A stretch of DNA of 64,000 bases from Trichosphaerium sp. ATCC 40318 (GCA_038496445.1 JALMLS010000411.1:124001-188000); one strand, 5' to 3'; counted from the stretch's first letter, positions 23,116 to 35,444 are shown. Translations and numbers: made by a program. Notes: generated from the sequence alone by a model not told the origin.

Positions 23116-24986
23116 TTATTGGAGTACTTTTTTGCCATTCTTCTTCACGCATTGTAGTGTTAGTTTTCCATTTTGATCCCATTCTTTGTACTCACCATTA
23201 TCCAAGTTATTTCTAGTCATACATTGTAGTTTTATTTGCCCATTCTCATACCATTCTTTGTACTCTCCTTCATACTTTGAGTTCACAAAGTAGCATTGTG
23301 TACATAAATTCCCGTTTTGGTACCATTCCTTGTACTCTCCTTCTTTCTTACCTCCCTTGAAGAAGTTCTTAACGTAAATTTGACCACACTTATACCACAT
23401 CCTAGCTAAACCTTCGGCTTTTCCATTGACACGAGTCAAACATCGTTTCATTTGTCCATTGGGATACCATTCTTTTTCTTCTCCATGAGGAATACTGTCC
23501 TTTACATAAAACTGTAAATACAACTGTCCATTCCTGTGCCAACGTTTTACTTCGCCTTGTACTTTATCATCCCATTCATAGAAGCGCTTGTGTAATTGTC
23601 CATTGTCATAGAACTCTTCATACTTTCCTGCCGTTTTGCCATTCCTTGCTGTATACTGTACTTGTAGTTTACCATTTTCATACCATTGCCTACTCTCTCC
23701 ATGTTCTACGCCGTGTTTCCAAAATCGTTGAGTTACCAACTGTCCATTACTGTACCAGCAATTGCGTTCTCCTTCTTTTTTGCCATTGTGAATCGTATAA
23801 ACCTGTTTCATTTGTCCATTTTCATACCATTCTTCCACTAGTCCTTCCATGACGTTATCAACAAAGTGTGCACATACCGACAGTTGTTTATTCTTATGCC
23901 ACTCCTTGTGCTTGCCATTCTGCTTTCCGTTCTTGTACATAGCACTTATAATCTTACGCCCATCTTCATAGATGATGGTCTTGCCATCCGTTACCTCAAC
24001 ACAAGATGTAATTTGGCCATCTTCGTTCCACTGTTTTACAGTGCCGTAAGGCTTACCATTGCAACAGAATTTTTCTAATTTTCTTGTTCCATTTTCGTGG
24101 TAGTACGTTTCTTTTAGACATTGTTTGCCATTGATAATTTTAATGTTACCTTCTTTGATCATTTCTTGGTTATACAAGTCATCTGTGCTATCTTCGAAGA
24201 ACAAACAAGATTTAAGGTTTCCATTCTCAAAATATTCTTTCCTAAACCTCGCCACTTTTTTGCATTGACGAAAGTAGTGTATCTTTAGTTTGCCATTTTC
24301 ATACCACTCTTTCACTTCACCTTCTTTTATTCCATCTGTGGCGCTCATATATGCTTTCATATTACCATTTTCATACCACTTTTGGAGTATTCCTTCCACC
24401 TTGTCGTTTTTTAGCATTCCTTGTACTGCTACCTGTCCGTTTTCGTGCCACTCTTGATGCTTTCCTGTCCCCTTTCCATTTTCAAAGAAGCATTGTTCAG
24501 CAATCTGCCCATTCGAGTGCCACTTCTTTCTCTCACCATGAGTTTTGCCTTGTAAATAGAATGATTGATACTGCAGCTGCCCGTTCTCATACCACTGCAA
24601 TGCCTTTCCATTTGTCTTTCCGTATTTATGATAGTAATGCGCCTGAAGTTGTTCGTTTTTATACCATTGTTTTATCTCGCCAACAGGTAGTTGAATCATG
24701 GCCTTTAACTCTCCTGTTGAAAACCACCGCTTCCAGATACCCTTTTTTCTAAAATCATTCGTAAAGTGAGTGTTTTTAGCAGCTGCAGCAGACAGTAGGT
24801 GATATTTTATGTAAACTTCTTTATCGAGCGAGCATATGTAACGTTGAACATCATTTGGTAATGTCAGCAGACCACGTGATACCGAGCGAGCTAAAGAATA
24901 AAAGTTAGCCGCTAAAAATACGAGAAAGGTTATATCACTTGCTACTACGCACCGTCTAGTCTAATTTGCTTTTGTGAGGTTCGCAT
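23116..24986 (-). CDS. F-box-like protein with MORN-variant (YwqK-type) repeats, copy A
   Basis: Two exons encode about 600 residues. MRTSQKQIRLD is joined across a 60 bp intron (GTGCGTAG to TTCTTTAG) to an F-box-like segment (RGLLTLPNDVQRYICSLDKE). This is followed by about 22 tandem repeats of 22-24 residues with core EWYENGQL and KNGKxxGxYKEW. They belong to the MORN-variant family found in bacterial YwqK proteins and expanded in giant viruses and amoebae. The protein may be an E3 adaptor with the repeats as binding surface, which is inference. It is almost identical to copy B at 53545-55425 except for a block around residues 310-355 and lies in inverted orientation to it. Confidence 0.8.
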
Positions 24987-25648
24987 AAGCAGTACCAAGA
25001 ATTGTTCCAACGTGTCAACAAACTCGTTGGTTTGAATTTTTGCACTTACGTAACATATTGGCTATAAGTGTTGTGCACATTTCTTAAACACCCTATCTGC
25101 TGTAGGCCCTAGTCATGCATAAACACCTTATGAGTGCTCTACTCCACTAAAAACGCAATTCTCTAGCGGTAGCACATGTCCTGTTACACAGTTATCCTTT
25201 GCTATTCTTAGAATACATGTATTTAGTTACGCATTCGTCAATCAGAGCTATTTCCTGAAGCTACTTAGACGTTGTACGTTTTTAGAAGAAAAATACTACA
25301 CGTTTCTTCGGAGTTGACTTAAGTCTCACTAATTCACGTGTTCCAATCATTTCGCCTGGGTATAAAACTCCACTGAACTACACTTTCTTAGATTGATTGC
25401 AAGTTGCAATGTGAAATTTGTTGAACACATGTGCCCATTGATATAACCAAAACTCTTAATTGACTTAAAAGAGTGAGATGCTGAGAACTATCCCTAAATG
25501 TTGGACAGAACGCCATTTATTAATGTGGTAGAGTGTACTTGTATTTTTAGTGAGATCTATGTTAGATCATCACAGAGAGCATGGATTGATTGACCCATGG
25601 CACGGGTTTTATTCGCAAGATATTTTTTATGCGAGAAGACGCAGACAC

Positions 25649-25676
25649 ATGTCGTTGGTACAATCTGTACTATTCG
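25649..25676 (+). pseudogene. 5' fragment of the OAS-like nucleotidyltransferase gene
   Basis: The start codon and following bases (ATGTCGTTGGTACAATCTGT) are identical to the start of the OAS-like gene at 52958, including GACGCAGAC just upstream. Similarity stops after about 28 bases, so only the first nine codons remain. It sits divergent to MORN copy A, exactly as the intact gene sits to copy B. It is a duplication remnant, not a functional gene. Confidence 0.75.
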
Positions 25677-25690
25677 AAAGCTTTACACAT

Positions 25691-26055
25691 CTCATTCTAT
25701 CAAATCTGCATCCAAAATACAAGTTCCTACAATTGTAAATGTCTTTGGCATCCAGCCACTTCACTATGCTTACAATATAAATACTAACTCATAGGTTTTT
25801 TGTTTTAGGTATTCTATTCAGTAATAGGAAAGGTGCGAAATGTGTTGAGTAATGGAGAAGAAACATTTGACAGAAGGCAATAAATTTACTTTCACGATTT
25901 CGTGATTTTTTTTTTCTTTGTTCAAATACTTTGTTTGAAACTTGTACAGTGTTACAAAAGTGCTATTCTACAAATACGTGCGTTGGGTTTTTTTTTAGTG
26001 TCAATCAACTCAACAAAAAAGAGTTGGTTTTTTTTCCAGGAATAAAGTGTTTCTA
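25691..26055. other. intergenic
   Basis: This lies between the OAS-like fragment and the stop of the PH/RA-like gene. Only short overlapping ORFs and T-runs are seen. Confidence 0.4.
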
Positions 26056-29000
26056 CTACACTATGCCATTTAGCCCTGACCTAACATTGGCAACTAGTTT
26101 TCCAACAGATAGAAGTACTCGCCCTTGAAGCGAGTCTAAACCAGCAGAGACTTCGTCTAAACACAAAAAAGTATCAGCAAAAAAATATTGGAAATGCATT
26201 TTGTCAGCAGTAGAAAACATACCGACGCGCATTTTGGCGTTGCTGATTTCGAAAACAAGCAAAGCTTGAGCTATAGCAAGTTTATCAGATGTAATAGGTT
26301 GTACGAATACAGGGAAAGGTTCACAAGGTACAATCTCTTGAGCATTAACAAGCTCCTATTAAAGTTTAAAAAAAGTCAGCTATTTTCTTTCTTCTTTTGT
26401 CAAAGTTAAAGACAAAAAACAACGAACCTTTTTGATCTGTTTTACAGCAGGAATAAGAGACATAAGCTGAGTAGTTTCAGAAGCATTATTAACTTTCTCT
26501 TGTAGTATAACAATACTATGATTAACTTCTTCAATTATCTCTCTAATACGATTCCTAAGCTTAACCTCAGCTGGTGATGGAGCAGCCTTAGCTGCAGCTG
26601 CAGCTCTAGTAGAAGAATGTAAGTAATGTACTTAGTGACATGTCAAATAAACTTGAACGTACTCTTCCTCTTCACGAAGTCGCTGCTCTTCTGCTTCTTT
26701 TTCAGCAGCTTCCTTTTCTTGCCTTTCCCTCTCTTCTTGTTCAAGACGTTCCTTTTCTTCCTGTTCAAGTCTCTCTTTCTCTTCCTGCTCAAGACGTTCC
26801 TTTTCTTCCTGTTCAAGTCTTTCTTGCTCACGTTGTTCCTCTTCACGTTGTTCTTTTTCGATACGTTCACGTTCTATACGCTCACGTTCAATGCGCTCAA
26901 GCTCTTCACGTTCTTCCTGTTCGCGTTGTTCTTTTTCTACACGTTCACGTTCTTCACGTTCCTCACGCTCCTCACGCTCTCGAAGTTCTTTACGCTCTTG
27001 TTCTTCTCGTTCTTCTTTTTCTTTTCGTTCTTGTTCCTCTTTCCAAATACGCTTTCTTTCACGCTCTTGTTCTTCCTCTTGTTCAAGACGTCTACGCTCT
27101 TCAGCTGCTGCTCTCTCAGCTGCTAATGCAGCTTCACGTTCTTTTTGTTCTATTTCAAGTCGTAGAGCTTCCTCTTCTTTTCTAAGAGCTTCTCTTTCAA
27201 TCTCTTCCTCTATTCTGAGTTCTTCGAGTCTCCTTCTTTCTTCCTTAATACGTTCCTCTTCTCTACGTTTAATCTCTTCTTTATGCTTTCTACGCTCTTC
27301 TTCAAGCATCCTTCTCTCTTCTTCAGCAGCACGCCTTGCTGCTTCATGACGTTTTTGTTCCTCAGCTATTTTGCGGCGAAGTTCTTCGAGTTCTTGTTGC
27401 TCTTCCTTTAAATGACGCCTTGTAGATGCAGCACGTTTCCTCGCCTCTACAAGGTTCTAAAATAACACTTATAAGCAACATACTAACAAACATAAAAAGG
27501 CGCTCAGCACATACATTTTGCTCTTCTTCACGTGCTTGTCTTTCGGCCTCTTCTTTTTTACGATTTTCTTCACGAATGAGGTCTTGTTCTATTTGCCTAC
27601 GCTCTTCTTCAGCTTCCCTCTTTTCATCTTCAATCTTGCGTCTTGCAAGCTCTATTTGCCGTTTCTCTTCTTCTATTTTACGTCTCTCTTCAGCACGCTT
27701 AGCTTGTTCCTAAATAATGTCAATCCATTGCTGTCATATGCAAAAAAATAAAGATTGAAAGAAAGATTGAAAGAACTCAACACGTGCCCTACGCCTCTCT
27801 TCTTCGAGTTTTAACTTTTCGATTTCAAGACGCCTTACTGCTTCCTCTTGCTTTTGCTTAGACCTCTCTGCTTCAAGTTTAGCTTTTTCAGCTTCAAGCT
27901 TTGCTTTTCTTTCATCAGCTTGTTTCTGTCTCTTCTCTACTCTTTCTTTTCGAAGCTTTTCTTCCATTTCTTGTTGACGAAGTCTAGCTTCTCTTCGTTC
28001 TTCCTCTCGCTTCCTTTGTGCAGCACGTCTTTGTTCATGCCTACGCTGTACTACCTCTCTTTTCTTCTGTTCTTCCTTCTCTTGCCGCTAAGCAAATTGT
28101 TTGTAAGCACAAGATTATATCAAGTTTATAATTTTTTGTTCTTACTTCACGTTGCCGTTGTTCAGCAAGAACATCCAGTTCCCTGAGCTTTGCTTCTTCT
28201 TCAGCAATAAATCTTGCTAAATCCTCTTCATCTTCAACATTGCAACCAACAGACTCTCTGTTAGGCTAGAAACAAAAAGATGAGCAAACAAGCAACAAAA
28301 CAATAAAACTACCTCCTTTATGCTGAGAGCACTCTTTGCACTGACACTACTTGTGGCACTCACTCCGCTCTTTGTACTCAAAGAGCTAGCAGAGCTAGAT
28401 ACACTACTTTCATCGTCTGAATCTATATCACTTACTTAGTGCTTTCCAAAGGAAGTTACAATTAGCGCTAGTTAACATACCAGACAACGGCGGTAATGCT
28501 CTCCCTGGACGCTTTCCAGGCCGACCAAATCCAAACTTTGCATTTTGTTTACCTTTGCCCATAACACGTCTAGCACTTGATGCTTTCTTGAGACCCTTAG
28601 GTCCCATACGCTTAACACCAGGACTACCACCTGTCCTATTCTTTACATAACCAGGACGCTTTCCCTTTGGAGATCTAGCATCTAAGAAAAAGAGTTACTA
28701 AGCAAACAACCAAAACCTAAAGTCATTGTATAACCTACTTTTAGCTCTAAACATATTTTTCTTGTTTGGTTTCTTAAAAGGCAACTCTGGACCAGATGCC
28801 TTTCTTGAAAGAGGACCAGATCGTTTGCCTTAAGGAAAGTATTAGAAACATACAACTAGGAATATAGCATACCAGCAAAGCCCTTTTTAAGTGGACGAGG
28901 ACCTTTCTTTAAGCTTCTCTCACTATTCTGCCTTACACCAAAGCGTCCTTTAACAGGTGTCTTTGGAGGCATCTTCTTTGGTGTCTTTGTAGGTGTTTTC

Positions 29001-31594
29001 TTTAATGCATTACGTAATCTCTTAGGAGAACTAACTACAGGCATCTTGCCTTTCAAAGCAGCTTTTCTTGGTGCCTTTGTAGGAGCACGTTTAACGCCTA
29101 TGCCTTTACCTTTCCACATTGGTCTTTTTTTACCAAAACCAGCATTAGAAGGGCCACGACCGGCACCAAATTTAGCGCCCTTGCCCTTTGGTCTACCATA
29201 AGGCCTCTTGGCAAACGTTTTCTTTGGACCACCAAACCTTTTCTTTGGTGCAAATGCATATTTTGGTTTTTTACCAACAGGTGCTCTCTGTTTTGAAGGA
29301 ATAAGTGATAAGTTCGTTTATACTAATGACATTTTGTAGTGAGTACTTACTTTACGTTGTCCAAATGGCTTTCGTGTTGGTAAACGTCTCTTAGGACCTT
29401 TAGAACGCCGTGGACGCTTAGCAGTTGGCTAAAATGCAAGGTTAATTATTAGTATAGAGGTTCAAAGACAAAGTTGTACATGTGATAGTTTGGGTGCTGT
29501 AGGTTTTTTGTTAAATTCAGAAACGGCTTCAGAAGCATTTGTAGCTATTCTTTGCCTTTGTGAAACATTCCTACTCTGCCAACTAGTGGAACCTTAAACT
29601 ATGTTAAAACAAGAATTATTTGTTGATAATTAAACTACTTACTCGTTGAAGGAGGTGCTCTTGTAAACGAAGGTGCAGATCTAAAAATAAAGTGACAAGT
29701 TAGGTTCTCATGTTCAAAGATGCAGGTTTTTAAAACATACTTGGAAGTTGTTGAAGCCGTGTCTTTAGGGCTACTAGGTCCGTCACTCTTTTCGTCTTTT
29801 ATAAATTTTTTGAACCCTCTAAGCTTCCTCATCTTGCGTAAAACCATTTTTGTACCAAGTCCTTTGAAGATTGTTAGTATCCCATTTCAAAAAAAAAAAG
29901 TTTGTATTTTTTTACCTTTCTTTTCGCGCTTGGAGAGTGTTGGGGCATCTGAAGCAGGTGTAGACCCAGCAAATTTACCATTTACTGTAAAAACGAATTT
30001 ATCATCAGTAGACATATTTGTTTGAGCCTTTGTGATTAGTGTATGTACATTAAGCTCAATAAGTTCTACAAGAAAAATCCAATTAAAAAAACAAGAATAA
30101 AAAAGGAAAAATACATACGCCCAGCTGGTGTTGTTCTATATATGCTATGACTTGATGTATCCGAGCCACGTTGTTTTGACATCATATAGTCAAGTACACT
30201 CTTTACAGTAGCTGTAGAAAAATCTATAGGTATCATTTTAGATGTACCATCTTGTAAGTACACCTTAAGTGTTCCCTGAAAATAAGTCAGCAAATTATAA
30301 CAAAATAAAACTTGTGCCTTTGTCTTTTGTGTGTGCGGCTCAATATACTGTAGCCACAACTTTTTTAAGGTACTAGAAGCTGCTTTCAGATTATAAGCAC
30401 GTCCTGTGCCAACAGATTGTAACGCAAATGTCCTCTTGAGAAAGTTAAAAATAGTTTAAAATAGCAACTTTTTTTTTTGAGAAATCGATTTTGTGCGCAC
30501 TTCGTTGCTGTAGCCACTGATTAATTTGAAGTTACTTAGAGCTATTTTATCGAGAGATACCACTTTACGCTATAAATAATGAGTATATTTTGTAAAGAAC
30601 ATAAATAAATTACTAAGAAGGGAAAGCGTTGTACCTCAGAAACATAAATAATTAATTCATTATTTTCTTTTGATAGAAAACAATATCTGTCAAGCCAAAT
30701 TCCTGAGTCTTGTACTTTCATTAAACTTCCTTGTACAATATCAACCTCTTTGGTATCTATAGATCCCCCTTTTGATAGTATAAATAAGATAAAACTACGA
30801 GTGTTATAATTCAAAAATGACGTACAAGAAGTTGAGAGTTCACTTTTTGATGACATCTCGGAATTTGTTGAAAAACTCGAGTCAGTTTTACGTAAGCGAC
30901 TTGGTACAGCAGATGCATTTCTAAGAGATCCTGTACTCTCTGAGAGCTTTGATGTTGTTTCACTATCTGTTTGCGACTCAGATTCAGCTTACAAAATAGT
31001 TAGTAAGGCGTAAATAATTCGCAAAAAAAAAGAGCTCAGTCAGTTTATCGAAACTACCAAAAAAAGTGCAAGACAAAAGTTTTCGATAAAAAAAAACCAC
31101 CAACTAAAAGGCGTATTGGCCGAACTTTGCAACGTTCAAGACGGAAGCTAACAGATTACAGATTTAATTTACGTACTATTTAGAAACTCTAACAAGTCAT
31201 TATAACTCTCTCCACCTTCTTCTTTAAGCGGTACAGCATCTAAAAGTTTGTTACTAATAAAATAAAACAAATACGAAAACAGCAACAAATACACGCAATT
31301 TTGTCAAAACAGGAAATACGATGCGTGGTTACCGCTAGTTTGGTATTAAAAGCGTTTTATTTTCTCGTACCATTTGTTGCGGAATCAGGCGCAAGTAAGC
31401 TTGCTGCTATAGAGTCTAGGCACGGTTAGACGCTCGCGGATTAACAAAAACGATTGTTTGTTTTTAGTTTACAAAAACGGATTACTCAAAGCGTTCGAAA
31501 CTGAGTGTGACTCGTAAAACGTACCGAATTCTTCGCCTGCTGCGTCAGTTGAATTCATCAGAGCCTCAAAGTCAGCCACATACGACTGGTCCAT
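26056..31594 (-). CDS. large PH / RA-like protein with basic and E/R-rich helical regions
   Basis: This is a long multi-exon gene starting MDQSYVADFEALMNS. An acidic/Ser-rich N terminus (LLDAVPLKEEGGESYNDLLE) precedes a PH domain at about 30.85-30.35 kb (GSLMKVQDSGIWLDRYCFLS, ELIIYVSE, terminal helix TLKKLWLQYI). Next is a ubiquitin-like, RA-type segment at 30.3-29.9 kb (TLKVYLQDGTSKMIPIDF, STATVKSVLDYMM, DDKFVFTVNG). Then follow about 400 residues rich in Lys, Pro, Arg and Gly (28.4-29.6 kb) and about 400 residues rich in Glu, Arg and Lys (26.63-28.25 kb), probably a single alpha helix. A globular-looking C terminus (AQALLVFEISNAKMRVGMFS) ends NGIV. PH plus RA suggests membrane-linked Ras/Rap signalling to actin, as in MRL-type adaptors, although there RA precedes PH. 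Partners are unknown. Confidence 0.7.
26735..26835 (-). repeat. 24 bp tandem repeat encoding KERLEQEE
   Basis: Four near-identical 24 bp units lie inside the E/R-rich region of the PH/RA-like gene and encode consecutive KERLEQEE octads. Expansion in multiples of 24 bp keeps both the frame and the helix register. Confidence 0.75.
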
Positions 31595-32216
31595 ATTTTA
31601 CAGCAAATTGTTGATACAGAGACCTAAATTAAGGTCAGGAGCGCTTTACTTTTAAACCAGCTCAAGATCTTGTCGAATGAATCAAAATACGTCACAATGC
31701 GCTCAAATCGCTCAAAAACACCAGAACAAATATTATGTGATGCGCTAGTAACAGTTTCGGTACAAAAATAAACGTACTCGGCTATAACATGTACAGTAAC
31801 AATTTACAACGCCACCAAGTGTCAACCAACCGAATAGTTAAACTTCTTACAAAAGGAAACTTTTTGACAAAACGAGGTTAAAAAATGATGTTTCGTTTTT
31901 CTCTGGTTTTCAGAAAGTTTCCTAGCTGTGAAGCCAGTCTACCACCAAGAGTAAGACAAAAATACGAAAATACGCGCCTTCGCAACCTTCTGGCGCTCTA
32001 TTGGAGCTCCACAATTGCAAATTGTTTTAGCTGAAAACTAAGTTCTGACAAAATCTTCACACCTAGATCAAGTTTGTATGAGCGCTATAAGCCTTGTGCT
32101 TGCTACATCAATATTGTACTCGCTTAACGTAGCTTTCAGTGACTCAGCGCTAACTGTTAATTTCTCAAAAAAAGTACCACTGTCTACACCAATAAACAAA
32201 AGTAACGCTACAAAGC
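31595..32216. other. divergent intergenic region
   Basis: This is a 622 bp spacer between the starts of the PH/RA-like gene (-) and the ADP-ribosylglycohydrolase (+). No coding exon is seen. Confidence 0.45.
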
Positions 32217-33930
32217 ATGGCAGCTCAACCGTTAAAAAAAGAGCGTATTGAATCAGTTATCCTTGGTTTAGCAGTTGGAGGTACGTTATATATAGCTAAA
32301 ACGCAGAGCTAACGCATAAAGTAGACGCACTAGGCTCCACAAGGTACAAACTCAGCGAAATAATTCGCTAAAATAGCTAACCGAACAAACAGCGAATTTC
32401 AAATACCCTGGGAAGTCCCAAAGCTATTTACAACAGTAAGCATCCCCAACGAATTAAAAATTGTGAATAACATGAAGTAGTACCCTGGATGGCCTCGAAA
32501 GGTACTCTTAGAATACTCAATACTTGTACCAACGTGTACGTAGCAAGTAGGAGGCGGAAAAGGGCGCTGGAAAGTCGGACAAGCCACGGACGATACAGTA
32601 TGTGCTTCCACGTGTTTGCAAGTATTTCTAATCTGTCCAAACAAGATAATGGCAATGTGCATCCTTCGTGCTATTGAGAAGAAACATGGCTTTGATCCTT
32701 CAGAGATAGCCAGCAATTTCGTTAAATGGAAGCAGTCTGGTCCTCCTGATATTGGTATGTTTAAAATCCTATTCAGAACACGTGCTGATATTGTTTTCAA
32801 GGATGTACAACTGCTTTATCACTTCAAGTTGCATCCTCCCATTTACCTGAAGGATGGTTTGAAGGTGGCCTGGATAGGTATAACCATAACAAAAGTGGTG
32901 CAGCAAATGGATCCCTTATGCGGAACGGACCCATCCCAGCACGTTCGTGACTACACTTAGTTGCTTTGTTCTTATTAACGGTATGCTAACGTTTGCAGTT
33001 TACTACCTGGAGCCAATACATGTGCTTATAGAGTACACTGTCAAACATGGCATGATAACACATTGGGGTCCCTTACCTACTTTATGGTAAACACTAGTTT
33101 TCAAAGAAGTTGTAATCGACTAACTTTGTTTTAAATAGTTGTGTCATTCATTCTGTGTTGATAGCTAGTGCTATGACAAAAGATGTCAAAGACTTAAAGC
33201 CTCCAACGCTTAGCGATATTCAAGGTATTCTTGATGGACCTTGGAAAGATTGGAAAGAACAAACTAAAGATCCAATATGCAAAAAGTGGCTTGCAAGCAT
33301 GGGCAAAAGTCTAGGTAACACCTAGTCGGTATTTTATCTTCTCTTATACCTTGGTTAGTAAACAAAGAAATACAGCTGATGAAAGAGTTGAAAGACTTTG
33401 AAAAATACGACCCTTGGCACCAGGTGAACAATTGTTTGAAAACTTTACTTGTTTATTTATTTATTAATATCCTTTAGGACTACCGTGGTAGGTCAGGGTA
33501 TTGTGTTCTTACTTTGAGGATTTCATTGTGGTCGCTTTATTGGAGTTTTCAGGTACAGGATTACTAGTGATGCTTACTAAACTTATACAAGACTACACAT
33601 CCAAAAATTGCCGAATGGCTTCCTGAAGATATTTTCAACGAGCACGGTTTCAACGCAATCATGTGGGTTGTGACTATTGGCGCAGATGCAGATACTTACG
33701 GCGCAACAGCAGGTAGTAATAAATACTGATGTAATGCACTAACTTTCGCTTCAACAAGGTGCTCTCTTAGGTGCATTCCAACCGAACGTTCCATCTAACT
33801 TCACAGACAATCTTGAAGTACTTGACGAGGTTGGTTTACGGAACTTTCTTTTTCAGTTGGTTATCTTAACAACCTTTTTTTTCAGGTGAAAACACTTGTT
33901 CGGAAGATTTTGGGGAACAGCAAAAACTGA
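32217..33930 (+). CDS. ADP-ribosylglycohydrolase family protein
   Basis: Members of this Mg-dependent hydrolase family remove ADP-ribose from proteins or related substrates. The start MAAQPLKKERIESVILGLAV holds the family's first helix. Diagnostic motifs follow in order: GQATDDT (metal site), then directly across a 48 bp intron IMAMCILRAIEKKHGFD and FVKWKQSGPPDIG, then ANGSLMRNGPIPA, GYCVLTLRISLWS, and the second metal site IGADADTYGATAGALLGAF. It ends ILGNSKN. All conserved acidic ligands are present, so the enzyme is probably active. About eleven exons. A stretch near 32878-32895 could be read as an 18 bp intron but is in frame either way. The spacing after VILGLAV is poorly conserved, since the usual Gly-Asp-Ala is not obvious. 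Confidence 0.82.
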
Positions 33931-34046
33931 ATATTTGAGGCTCGTTTTGGTATATATCATATCACGTGATAAATCATGTGAACAAAATAAATTCAGAAAA
34001 TGGAAACACATTTATTAAACAGTTATTTTTGGTTTTATTTATTTGT

Positions 34047-35444
34047 TTATTCGCATACAGCGCACATACAACGGTCGTTTTGAATAGGACCAAAGCAACC
34101 AAGTGGGTTAACAAATCCGAGTTCATTTAGGATCTCAAGACATTGTTGGTCGTGACAACCGCTTGCGCTTGTAGAATCACGCTCACATGTGCTGTCAGTG
34201 ATATCAGGGTCTTCAGTAACACACATACACTTGCTCATTTCGTTACCTGTTACAACAAATAAGCATCACAAAAACACGTGTTTGTTGAATTTGTTCGAAA
34301 TAAAACGTACCTGCTGCGTCGAATGTAAAGACTTGTTTACAGAAAGTAGACATTAGAGGTGTTCCTCTTTTTTCGCAATTTCTGTCTTCACAGCCGTCTG
34401 GAGTTGCTACACAGCAAGGCTCCTCCTTTGGTCTACTATCACATAGTGTACAATAGCAGTTTTCTTCTGGAGCGTCGGTCTTGCAACATCCGATTGGATC
34501 AGTAACACCGAGCATTGTCAACATTTGAAGACATTGGTTGTCCTTGCATTCTCCAGTACTTTGTTGTAATTTACAAGTGCCTTCTCGTCTATCTGGGTCC
34601 TCTGGCACACAAGCACAAACAGGGTCAAGTCCACCAGTTTCTAAAAAAAAGAACATAAGTTTTGAGTGTACTCAAGAGGAGATTGTAAAACTCAATGCGT
34701 ACCCTCGTTCTTAACGTATTTCTTTATACAGAAGGTTGGCATGCCAATTGAAGCTCCCTTCAATCCACAACCGTCATCGACACATTGGCCTTGAGCAGTT
34801 AGTCTACAACAACCCTCCTCAGGTGTTGGAGGTTTTGTTGGAGGTCTTGTTGGAGGTCTTGTTGGAGCTCTTGTTGGAGCTCTTGTTGTTGGAGGTCTTG
34901 TTGGAGGCCTGGTTGGAGGTCTTGTTGGAGGTCTGGTTGGAGCTCTCGTTGTTGGAGGTTTTGTTGGAGGCCTGGTTGGAGCTCTCGTTGGTGGATCAGT
35001 TTGATCGCAACAACAACAGGCACATTCTACTGACGCTTTGTAAAATATATTATTAGGACAGCACTCTAACTCGAAGCGATCCGTTGTTTTCTTGCATTCG
35101 CCAACTTCAGTTATAGGTTTACCCAAACTAGCACAAATACTGCACACAAAGTTAGAAGGGTATTGTCAAGTAAAACATCGGGCTCCCCGATCTGAAAAAC
35201 AAGAACTTGTGATAATGTTATTACGTACGCTTCGCATTCTGCTTTTGCTGCGTTTTGAGCTGTATCACATGCTTCGTTTTCATCGCAATCGCTATCAACA
35301 TGAACACCTGAGAGGATTGGAATACAAGAGCTTGATATCTAGGAAGAAGTTTTAATAGGTGCGCTTTATGTGGCGTAATATTCGGCGTACCAAGCCTATA
35401 AATGAGAGAGCTATGAGCGACAAAAGAAGTTTTGTGTTGGTCAT
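34047..35444 (-). CDS. secreted Cys-rich protein with Thr/Pro linker and duplicated modules
   Basis: The signal peptide is MTNTKLLLSLIALSFIGL, spliced in phase to ISSSCIPILSGV. Next are a Cys-rich N domain (DSDCDENEACDTAQ, ICASLGKPITEVGECKK, CACCCC), a linker of about 15 repeats of APTRPPTKPPT type (34825-35010) and two copies of an A-B module. A is CC...C.D..C, then a following FC (MPTFCIKK and STFCKQVF). B is C.C..EDPD...TC, then CLxxLxxLGxxxPxGC and a final CxCxxC. It ends CMCAVCE. The linker is probably O-glycosylated. Likely a cell-wall, cyst or extracellular matrix protein; no named family recognised. Confidence 0.72.
34825..35010 (-). repeat. 12 bp tandem repeat encoding the Thr/Pro linker
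   Basis: GGAGGTCTTGTT-type units (plus strand) are repeated about 15 times and encode PTRP, PTKP or PTRA on the minus strand. It lies inside the secreted Cys-rich gene. Such arrays vary in length between strains. Confidence 0.75.

Larger units (their letters stand above)
23100..25690 (-). repeat. inverted duplication, arm A (MORN gene plus upstream region)
   Basis: This pairs with 52930-55460 in opposite orientation. Homology covers the MORN gene, about 640 bp upstream of its start and the first bases of the OAS-like gene. Noncoding parts are clearly diverged; arm A carries about 85 bp near 25217-25310 that arm B lacks. Shared landmarks include AAAAATATCTTGCGAA and CAACAAATTTCAC. Downstream homology ends just past the MORN stop, at GCAATTCGTCGAT. 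Confidence 0.85.

Noticed and set aside
25550-25794. Three overlapping plus-strand ORFs
   Set aside because: Only the first nine codons after 25649 match a real gene (the OAS-like start); the rest shows no coding pattern.
26626-27349. Long plus-strand ORFs rich in Leu, Phe or Ser
   Set aside because: They are antisense shadows of the Glu/Arg-rich repeats of the PH/RA-like gene.
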